Assembly (NCBI GenBank): GCA_020152595.1
Contig: JAIGNY010004486.1
Location: 1,328,001-1,392,000, forward strand
Source of the DNA: Chiridota heheva
Taxonomy: Eukaryota > Echinodermata > Holothuroidea > Apodida > Chiridotidae
DNA: 64,000 bases
Direction of reading: 5' to 3'
Part shown: piece by piece, positions 51,501 to 63,500 of the stretch
Layout of the letters: each line of letters opens with the position of its first letter
Position numbering within the stretch: the stretch's first letter is position 1
Position numbers and translations under genes: made by a program
Notes under the pieces: model-generated
The model's database searches: none
The model's input: the letters and a program-made list of their open reading frames with translations, nothing else
What the model was told of the DNA's origin: nothing

Positions 51501-54500
51501 GGCATTGATCAATTTTATTAAAAACTCGTCGCAGCACTGGATTATTAATATCTTGGAATACGAGAAGGACTTACCTAAATCTTTCAAAATGACAAGACAG
51601 ATAGCTCATAAATCAGGTTGGATATTTAACAGATAGCTTATCATCTTCACCATCACAGTATCAGGTTAGGATATTTAACAGATAGACCTCTTTACAATCA
51701 CAGTATCAGGTTAGATATTTAAAAATCACAGTATCAGGTTAGATATTTAACAGATAGAAATCATACCAGGCATTGATCAATTTTATTCATCTTCACCTTC
51801 AAAAGGATACAGATAGCTTATCATCTTCACCATCACAGTATCAGGTTAGGATATCTAACAGATAGCTCATCATCTTTACAATCACAGTATCAGCACTGGA
51901 TTATTCATATCTTGGAAGTATCAGGTTAGGAGGACTTACCAGATAGCTTATCATCTTAAATATCAACTGTCACCCAAAGGATGATTTAGACAGATAGCTC
52001 ATCATTTTCACCATCACAGTATCAGGTTGGGATATTTAACAGGATATCTTTTCAGGTTAGATATTTAACAGATAGCTCATCATCTTCACCATCACAGTAT
52101 CAGGTTGGGATATTTGAGAGATAGCTCATCATCTTCACCATCACAGTATCAGGTTAAGATATTTAACAGATAGCTCATCATCTTCACCATCACAGTATCA
52201 GGTTGGGATATTTAAGAGATAGCTCATCATCTTCACCATCACAGTATCAGGTTGGGATATTTGAGAGATAGCTCATCATCTTCACCATCACAGTATCAGG
52301 TTAGGATATTTAACAGATAGCTCATAATCTTCACTATCACAGTATTAGGTTAGGATATTTAACAGATAGCTCATCATCTTCACCATCACAGTATCAGGTT
52401 GGGATATTTAACAGATAGATATCAGGTTAGGATATTTAACAGATAGCTCATCATCTTCACCATCACAGTATCAGGTTAGGATATTTAACAGATCATCTTC
52501 ACCATCACAGTATCAGGTTAGGATATTTAACAGATAGCTCATCATCTTCACCATCACAGTATCAGGTTAGGATATTTAACAGATAGCTCATCATCTTCAC
52601 CATCACAGTATCAGGTTAGGATATTTAACAGATAGCTCATCATCTTCACCATCACAGTATCAGGTTAGGATATTTAACAGATAGCTCATCATCTTCACCA
52701 TCACAGTATCAGGTTAGGATATTTAACAGATAGCTTATCATCTTCACCATCACAGTATCAGGTTAGGGTATTTAACAGATAGCTTATCATATTTACTATC
52801 ACAGTATCAGGTTAGGATATTTAACAGATAGCTCATCATCTTCACCATCACAGTATCAGGTTAGGATATTTAACAGATAGCTCATCATCTTTACCATCAC
52901 AGTATCAGGTTAGGATATTTAACAGATAGCTCATCATCTCTCACCATCACAGTATCAGGTTAGGATATTTAACAGATAGCTCATCATCTTCACTTCACAG
53001 TATCAGGTTAGGATATTTAACAGATAGCTTATCATCTTCACCATCACACAGTATCAGGTTAGGATATTTAACAGATAGCTCATCATCTTCACCTTCACAG
53101 TATCAGGTTAGGATATCTAACAGATAGCTTATCATCTTCACCATCACAGTATCAGGTTAGGATATCTAACAGATAGCTCATCATCTTCACAATCACAGTA
53201 TCAGGTTAGGGTATTTAACAGATAGCTTATCATCTTCACCATCACAGTATCAGGTTAGGATATTTAACAGATAGCTCATCATCTTCACCATCACAGTATC
53301 AGGTTAGGATATTTAACAGATAGCTCATCATCTTCACCATCACAGTATCAGGTTAGGATATTTAACAGATAGATCACAGCAGGTTAGGATATTTAACAGA
53401 TAGCTCATCATATTTACTATCACAGTATCAGGTTAGGATATTTAACAGATAGCTCATCATCTTCACCATCACAGTATCAGGTTGGGATATTTAACAGATA
53501 GCTCATCATCTTCACCATCACAGTATCAGGTTAGGATATTTAACAGATAGCTTATCATCTTCACCATCACAGTATCAGGTTAGGATATTTAACAGATAGC
53601 TCATCATCTTCACCATCACAGTATCAGGTTGATATTTAACAGGATATTTAACAGATAGCTCATCATCTTCACCATCACAGTATCAGGTTAGGATATTTAA
53701 CAGATAGCTCATCATCTTCACCATCACAGTATCAGGTTAGGATATTTAACAGATAGCTCATCATCTTCACCATCACAGTATCAGGTTAGGATATTTAACA
53801 GATAGCTTATCATCTTCACCATCACAGTATCAGGTTAGGATATTTAACAGATAGCTCATCATCTTCACCATCACAGTATCAGGTTAGGATATTTAACAGA
53901 TAGCTCATCATCTTCACCATTAACAGGGATAGCTCATCATCTTCACCATCACAGTATCAGGTTAGGATATTTAACAGATAGCTCATCATCTTTACCATCA
54001 CAGTATCAGGTTAGATATTTAACAGATAGTTCATCATCTTCACCATCACAGTATCAGGTTAGGATATTTAACAGATAGCTCATCATCTTCACCATCACAG
54101 TATCAGGTTAGATATTTAACAGATAGCTTATCATCTTCACTATCACAGTATCAGGTTAGGATATTTAACAGATAGCTCATCATCTTCACCATCACAGGTA
54201 TCAGGTTAGGGGATATTTAACAGATAGCTCATCATCTTCACCATCACAGTATCAGGTTAGGATATTTAACAGATAGCTCATCATCTTCACCATCACAGTA
54301 TCAGGTTAACAGAGGCTCATCATCTTCACCATCACAGTATCAGGTTAGATATTTAACAGATAGCTCATCATCTTCACCATCACAGTATCAGGTTAGGATA
54401 TTTATCACAGAGGTTAGCTCATCATCTTCACCATCACAGTATCAGGTTAGGATATTTAACAGATAGCAGATAGCTCTATCATCTTCACCATCACAGTATC

Positions 54501-57500
54501 AGGTTAGGATATTTAACAGATAGCTCATCATCTTCACCATCACAGTATCAGGTTGGGATATTTAACAGATAGCTATCATCTTCACCATCACAGTATCAGG
54601 TTAGGATATTTAACAGATAGCTCATCATCTTCACCATCACAGTATCAGGTTAGGATATTTAACAGATAGCTCATTATCATCTTTCACAGTATCAGGTTAG
54701 GATATTTAACAGATAGCTCATCATCTTCACCATCACAGTATCAGGTTTATTTAACAGATAGCTCATCATCTTCACCATCACAGTATCAGGTTAGGATATT
54801 TAACAGATAGCTCATCATCTTCACCATCACAGTATCAGGTTAGGATATTTAACAGATAGCTCATCATCTTCACCATCACAGTATATTTAACAGATAGCAG
54901 GTTTATCATCTTCACCATCACAGTATCAGGTTAGGATATTTAACAGATAGCTCATCATCTTCACCATCACAGTATCAGGTTAGGATATTTAACAGATAGC
55001 TCATTATCTTCACCTTCACAGTATCAGGTTAGGATATTTAACAGATAGCTCATTATCTTCACCTTCACAGTATCAGGTTAGCTATATTTAACAGATAGCT
55101 CATCATCTTCACCATCACAGTATCAGGTTAGATATTTAACAGATAGCTCATTATCTTCACCTTCACAGTATCAGGTTAGGATATTTAACAGATAGCTTAT
55201 CATCTTCACCATCACAGTATCAGGTTAGGGTATTTAACAGATAGCTTATCATATTTACTATCACAGTATCAGGTTAGGATCACAGTATCAGGTTAGGCTA
55301 TTTCAGATAGTTCATATCTTCACCATCACAGTATCAGGTTAGGGATATTTAACAGATAGCTCACCATCTTCACCATCACAGTATCAGGTTAGGATATTTA
55401 ACAGATAGCTCATCATCTTCACCATCACAGTATCAGGTTAGGATATTTAACAGATAGCTCATCATCTTCACCATCACAGTATCAGGTTGGGATATTTAAC
55501 AGATAGCTCATCATCTTCACCATCACATCACAGTATCAGGTTAGGCAGATCATCATCTTCACCATCACAGTATCAGGCTATTTAACAGATAGCTCATCAT
55601 CTTCACCATAGTATCAGATATATAGGCTCATCATCTTCACCATCACAGTATCAGGTTAGGATATTTAACAGATAGCTCATCATCTTCACCATCACAGTAT
55701 CAGGTTAGGATATCTTAACAGAGGCTCATCATCTTAGTATCAGGTTAGGATATTTAACAGATAGCTCATCATCTTCACCATCACAGTATCAGGTTAGGAT
55801 ATTTAACAGATAGCTCATCATCTTCACCATCAGTATCAGGTTATATTTCAGGCTCATCATCTTTCAGGGATATTTAACAGATAGCTCATCATCTTCACCA
55901 TCACAGTATCAGGTTAGGATATTTAACAGATAGCTCATCATCTTCACCATCACAGTATCAGGTTAGGATATTTAACAGATAGCTCATCATCTTCACCATC
56001 ACAGTATCAGGTTAGGATATTTAACAGATAGCTCATCATCTTCACCATCACAGTATCAGGTTAGGCTCATCATCTTTCACAGTATCAGGTTAGATATTTA
56101 ACAGATAGCTCATCATCTTCACCATCACAGTATCAGGTTAGGATATTTAACAGATAGCTCATCATCTTCACCATCACAGTATCAGGTTAGGCTATTTAAC
56201 AGATAGCTCATCATCTTCACCATCACAGTATCAGGTTAGGATATTTAACAGATAGCTCATCATCTTCACCATCACAGTATCAGGTTAGGCTATTTAACAG
56301 ATAGCTCATCATCTTCACCATCACAGTATCAGGTTAGGATATTTAACAGATAGCTCATCATCTTCACCATCACAGTATCAGGTTAGGATATTTAACAGAT
56401 AGCTCATCATCTTCACCATCACAGTATCAGGTTAGGATATTTAACAGATAGCTCATCATCTTCACCATCACAGTATCAGGTTAGGATATTTAACAGATAG
56501 CTCATCATCTTCACCATCACAGTATCAGGTTAGGATATTTAACAGATAGCTCATCATCTTCACCATCACAGTATCAGGTTAGGATATTTAACATATAGCT
56601 TATCATCTTCACCATCACAGTGTCAGGTTGGGATATTTAAGTAGGCTATCTTTAAGAGTATTGTTTATATTGTACACGACAATAAGTTTGAACATAATTG
56701 TTCAAATTTAAAGTCACTGATCTTGATTTTTATCTTTTGGCATTCTTTTGTTACTTTTCTATTTTTGGTCCCATAACAAATGAATATTTGAATTTATTCT
56801 TGACATCATCAAAAGTAAAGTATTTACTAGTTGAATCATTAAAACTTCTCTGGCACCTTTACAATAAAAAAACTATACATTATGTGAAGTATGAACACTG
56901 GTAGAAGTAACAGTTTTGTTACCATAACCTAAACCTATCAACTGTTTAACAACATTGCAAATCAAAGTATGCATTTTGCAGCATGTTGTTGTCTTACAAC
57001 CCAACTGATAGTACAGTAAAGCATAAGGAAATTCTGGTGAGAATTCACACCAGTGAAATTACTTAAATTTGATTGGTTTATGAACAAATATTTTGAATAC
57101 AAAGTAATTCACAAAATAAAATAAATTCCACAATCTGACATTGGCATCTAAGTTTGATGCTCGAAAGAGATAATTTAGAAGATGCTGATTCAATAGATAA
57201 AAAAAATTCTCAGTGCATTATGTTGAAGCCATCAGGGACATTCTTAATGTTGTTTCAATGAATCACTTGTTGAAACATTCATTTAGTTTTCTTTCCATTT
57301 GAAATTGATCTGTGTTTTGGGGTTCAAATTATTTCCACGAAATTTTGAAAGAAAAAGATATGCATCAAAAATTGATGTCTCTAAGTTAGAAAATAAGCCA
57401 CACTCACCATAGCAATGCGGTAACTGTGTGGGGGAAACAAACCTCAAATCTGCAATCATGCAGCACCAATGCATTGACATTTAGATGTTCATGTTGCCTG

Positions 57501-60500
57501 CTGCAAGCTTTGATATATCATGTCAGATCTTCGGATCTTTAGAATTTTTAGCAAAAGGAATAAACAAAATTCCGTTTGTTCACCATTTTGGGTAACGGGA
57601 ATCGGATTTACAAAGCACATAGCGGGCCCATAGGCGCAATTTTTGTTCGCCATCTTGTCGTCACTCAGTCTGTGTGTGCAGAAATTTGTTTTGTGTAGCA
57701 TATTGCATTGACTGCATGAGAGCACGCCGCTAGCTAGCTGTACTGTACCAGTACCATGTAGGATTTTTTCCCCACTTAGATATGAAGATTTTGTTGCTTG
57801 GCAAATTTGTGCGGTGATTGGTTGAAAACGCTGTCAGTCAACTAACTCAGAGAGGTCAATTGAAGTTGTGAAACTTTTTTTAACATATCGTTTTGATGAT
57901 ACTGCTCTTATCACCTTCAGTAACACATCAAACAGAGCAGGGAGTGACTGAATTTAACTGGAAGAGGCAGCGGCTGTTCAACAGATTAGCATGCGAGGTT
58001 TTGCTGCAAGTTTGTTTGGAGGTATGCTAACTAAATTGTGATCTTTCAACTACAAAGATAGTAAGCAAACAAGTTCAAAGCAAAAAGATCTCATTTTTTA
58101 GAAGGTCACTTTTTAATACACCCACGCGATCTTTAAAATGCAATCGCTTCTAAATAGAAAAAGATATCAATATGATTTTTACACCAAATTGTTTCTTTAA
58201 TAATTCCTTTTTCATATATCTGAAAATGAAAATTCACAGGAATATTTCTTTAAAACAGTTCAAAGGTCCTGGAATGTTTCAGTCCAGGTCCTTGAAAGTC
58301 CTGAAACTTTACATCTCCACATGTGTATGAACCCTGTTTTTGCAACCAGTTGTGGTAAAAAAAATCAAATATTTGTTTTCAACTCTGTTTCAGATGAAGC
58401 ATTTATTCATGATTTAGGTGATTAGATTGTACCTTGTTTTTAAAACTATATTTCCTCTATTTTGCCACTGCATCTCTCTCATAGTATGTATTAAAGAATA
58501 ATAATCATAATCATAATAATGATAATAATAATACTCATTATAATAATCATATTCATTATAATAATAATAATCATAATCATAATAATAATTATAATTAAAT
58601 TCATAATAATGATAATGATAATATATAAAACAAATAATAATAGTAATACTGATTTCTTACATTGCGCTTTTCTATGCATGATGTGTACTCAAAGTACTTT
58701 ACACTGGTGAGTCAAATTACTCGGCAACAGCTCAAGATAAGCACTATGAACTTGAGTGGAGCAGAATTATATATGCTGGACACTGCAGTCTGTATGCTGG
58801 ACACTGTGCAGTCTGTATGCTGGACACTGTGCAGTCTGTATGCTGGACACTGTGCAGTCTGTATGCTGGACACTGTGCAGTCTGTATGCTGGACACTGTG
58901 CAGTCTGTATGCTGGACACTGTGCAGTCTGTATGCTGGACACTGTGCAGTCTGTATGCTGGACACTGTGCAGTCTGTATGCTGGACACTGCAGTCTGTAT
59001 GCTGGACACTGTGCAGTCTGCATGCTGGACGCTGTGCAGTCTGTATGCTGGACGCTGTGCAGTCTGTATGCTGGACACTGTGCAGTCTGTATGCTGGACG
59101 CTGTGCAGTCTGTATGCTGGACGCTGTGCAGTCTGTATGCTGGACACTGCAGACTGTATGCTGGACACTGTGCAGTCTGCATGCTGGACACTGTGCAGTC
59201 TGTATGCTGGACGCTGTGCAGTCTGTATGCTGGACACTGTGCAGTTTGTATGCTCTGTGCAGTCTGTATGCTGGACACTGTGCAGTCTGTATGCTGGACA
59301 CTGTGCAGTCTGTATGCTGGACACTGCAGACTGTATGCTGGACACTGTGCAGTCTGTATGCTGGACACTGTGCAGTCTGTATGCTGGACACTGTGCAGTC
59401 TGTATGCTGGACGCTGTGCAGTCTGTATGCTGGACACTGCAGTCTGTATGCTGGACACTGCAGACTCTATGCTGGACACTGTGCAGTCTGTATGCTGGAC
59501 GCTGTGCAGTCTGTATGCTGGACACTGTGCAGTCTGTATGCTGGACACTGTGCAGTCTGTATGCTGGACACTGTGCAGTCTGTATGCTGGACACTGTGCA
59601 GTCTGTATGCTGGACACTGTGCAGTCTGCATGCTGGACACTGCAGTCTGTATGCTGGACACTGTGCAGTCTGTATGCTCTGTCTGTATGCTGGACACTGG
59701 ACTGGACTGTGCAGTCTGTATGCTGGACACTGTGCAGTCTGCATGCTGGACACTGTGCAGTCTGTATGCTGGACACTGTGCAGTCTGTATGCTGGACACT
59801 GTGCAGTCTGTATGCTGGACACTGTGCAGTCTGTATGCTGGACACTGTGCAGTCTGCATGCTGGACGCTGTGCAGTCATTTTTGCTGAGAGTACATTTGA
59901 ATCCTTTTATCAAAATTAAAACTTAAACATAATTATTTAAACATACGTTGTGATAGTTTTTACTATTTATTATAAAAGATAAGATATTCTTTCATTTCAG
60001 GAACCACTGGCCAAAGTAGTAGATGTTAGAAGTCGCAACAAAAGTAAATGGCGGCCGTTACCAATGGATACTGTAGTAAGTGATCCTAATGAAGAAAATC
60101 AATCAATTAAATTAAACGTAAACTTCATGTGAGAAAACAGTTTGAAATTAAGTCTGCATCAACGTTAGGAATAAATGTTGGTTTGTTTCTTTTATTTTGG
60201 GTGACCTATTATGACCTTTTGCTGAAAAATGATAATTATGTATCAAATAATTAGTAACATGCTAATGAGAGAACTTAAGGTACGAGGTTGGTTGTTAAGC
60301 ACCCTGAGCATTATTTATGGTGAATACTGGCACTTTACAAGAACACTGATTGAGTTGTTATTATCTAAGGTACTATCACTGATCCATCACGGGCTGGAAG
60401 ATAGTGGGCATCTTTGATTCAACCTGTCATATGGGAATGTGTACACTGTAAGTCAAATGACTTGCCAGGTTGCCTGAGATATCACACAACTAATAATTAA

Positions 60501-63500
60501 GAACAAACACTAAGTATTCTATTTGATTTCAGTTGTATCTTTACCTCTGTTAATGAGATTATGTTTTTGCCAGTTGGATTTAAAATGATTTGTTATCAAT
60601 GAACGTATGGAAAAGAGAGGTAAATGCGGGTTTCTGAGACATCACTTGTAAGAAATGTGTACTCTAGTGTGTGCCGTGTATCACTTGTAAGAGATGTACT
60701 GTAGTGTGTGCCCTGTATCATTTGTAAGAGATGTGTACTCTAGTGTGTGCCCTGTATCACTTGTAAGAGATGTACTGTAGTGTGTGCCCTGTATCACTTG
60801 TAAGAGATGTACTCTAGTGTGTGCCCTGTATCACTTGTAAGAGTCATGTACTCTAGTGTGTGCCTTGTATCACTTGTAAGAGATGTACTCTAGTGTGTGC
60901 CCTGTATCACTTGTAAGAGATGTGTACTCTAGTGTGTGCCGTGTATCACTTGTAAGAGATGTGTACTCTAGTGTGTGCCCTGTATTACTTGTAAGAGATG
61001 TGTACTCTAGTGTGTGCCCTGTATTACTTGTAAGAGATGTGTACTCTAGTGTGTGCCCTGTATCACTTGTAAGAGATGTGTACTCTAGTGTGTGCCCTGT
61101 ATCACTTGTAAGAGATGTGTACTCTAGTGAGTGTGTGCCCTGTATCACTTGTAAGAGATGTGTACTCTAGTGTGTGCCCTGTATCACTTGTAAGAGATGT
61201 GTACTCTAGTGTGTGCCCTGTATTACTTGTAAGAGATGTGTACTCTAGTGTGTGCCCTGTATTACTTGTAAGAGATGTGTACTCTAGTGTGTGCCCTGTA
61301 TCACTTGTAAGAGATGTACTGTAGTGTGTGCCTTGTATCACTTGTAAGAGATGTACTCTAGTGTGTGCCCTGTATCACTTGTAAGAGTCGTGTACTCTAG
61401 TGTGTGCCTTGTATCACTTGTAAGAGATGTACTGTAGTGTGTGCCGTGTATCATTTGTAAGAGATGTGTACTCTAGTGTGTGCCTTGCATCACTTGTAAG
61501 AGATGTACTGTAGTGTGTGCCGTGTATCATTTGTAAGAGATGTGTACTCTAGTGTGTGCCCTGTATCACTTGTAAGAGATGTGTACTCTAGTGTGTGCCC
61601 TGTATTACTTGTAAGAGATGTGTACTCTAGTGTGTGCCCTGTATCACTTGTAAGAGATGTGTACTCTAGTGTGTGCCCTGTATCACTTGTAAGAGATGTG
61701 TACTCTAGTGTGTGCCCTGTATTACTTGTAAGAGATGTGTACTCTAGTGTGTGCCCTGTATCACTTGTAAGAGATGTGTACTCTAGTGAGTGTGTGCCCT
61801 GTATTACTTGTAAGAGATGTGTACTCTAGTGTGTGCCCTGTATCACTTGTAAGAGATGTGTACTCTAGTGTGTGCCCTGTATCACTTGTAAGAGATGTGT
61901 ACTCTAGTGTGTGCCCTGTATCACTTGTAAGAGATGTGTACTCTAGTGTGTGCCCTGTATTACTTGTAAAGATGATGTACTCTAGTGTGTGCCCTGTATC
62001 ACTTGTAAGAGATGATGTACTCTAGTGTGTGCCCTGTATCACTTGTAAGAGATGTACTCTAGTGTGTGCCCTGTATCACTTGTAAGAGATGTGTACTCTA
62101 GTGTGTGCCCTGTATCACTTGTAAGAGATGTGTGCTCTAGTGTGTGCCCTGTATCACTTGTAAGAGATGTACTGTAGTGTGTGCCGTGTATCACTTGTAA
62201 GAGATGTGTACTCTAGTGTGTGCCCTGTATTACTTGTAAGAGATGTGTACTCTAGTGTGTGCCCTGTATCACTTGTAAGAGATGTGTACTCTAGTGTGTG
62301 CCCTGTATCACTTGTAAGAGATGTGTACTCTAGTGTGTGCCCTGTATTACTTGTAAGAGATGTGTACTCTAGTGAGTGTGTGCCCTGTATCACTTGTAAG
62401 AGATGTACTCTAGTGTGTGCCCTGTATCACTTGTAAGAGATGTACTCTAGTGTGTGCCCTGTATCACTTGTAAGAGATGTGTACTCTAGTGTGTGCCCTG
62501 TATCACTTGTAAGAGATGTACTCTAGTGTGTGCCCTGTATCACTTGTAAGAGATGTACTCTAGTGTGTGCCCTGTATCACTTGTAAGAGATGTACTCTAG
62601 TGTGTGCCCTGTATCACTTGTAAGAGATGTGTACTCTAGTGTGTGCCCTGTATCACTTGTAAGAGATGTGTACTCTAGTGTGTGCCCTGTATTACTTGTA
62701 AGAGATGTGTACTCTAGTGAGTGTGTGCCCTGTATCACTTGTAAGAGATGTGTACTCTAGTGTGTGCCCTGTATTACTTGTAAGAGATGTGTACTCTAGT
62801 GTGTGCCCTGTATTACTTGTAAGAGATGTGTACTCTAGTGTGTGCCCTGTATCACTTGTAAGAGATGTGTACTCTAGTGTGTGCCCTGTATCACTTGTAA
62901 GAGATGTGTACTCTAGTGTGTGCCCTGTATTACTTGTAAGAGATGTGTACTCTAGTGTGTGCCCTGTATCACTTGTAAGAGATGTGTACTCTAGTGAGTG
63001 TGTGCCCTGTATTACTTGTAAGAGATGTGTACTCTAGTGTGTGCCCTGTATCACTTGTAAGAGATGTACTGTAGTGTGTGCCTTGTATCACTTGTAAGAG
63101 ATGTACTCTAGTGTGTGCCCTGTATCACTTGTAAGAGATGTACTCTAGTGTGTGCCTTGCATCACTTGTAAGAGATGTACTGTAGTGTGTGCCGTGTATC
63201 ATTTGTAAGAGATGTGTACTCTAGTGTGTGCCCTGTATCACTTGTAAGAGATGTGTACTCTAGTGTGTGCCCTGTATTACTTGTAAGAGATGTGTACTCT
63301 AGTGAGTGTGTGCCCTGTATCACTTGTAAGAGATGTGTACTCTAGTGAGTGTGTGCCCTGTATCACTTGTAAGAGATGTGTACTCTAGTGTGTGCCCTGT
63401 ATCACTTGTAAGAGATGTGTACTCTAGTGTGTGCCCTGTATCACTTGTAAGAGATGTGTACTCTAGTGAGTGTGTGCCCTGTATCACTTGTAAGAGATGT

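Noticed and set aside
35342-56640. CRISPR-like arrays (regular direct repeats)
   Set aside because: Units are head to tail with no unique spacers, and the setting is a eukaryotic intron. They are minisatellites.
58662-59926. Several overlapping open frames of 150-408 codons on both strands
   Set aside because: They are all readings of one 23-bp repeat without stop codons. Equal openness in all six frames, the lack of domains and the intronic position rule out a gene.
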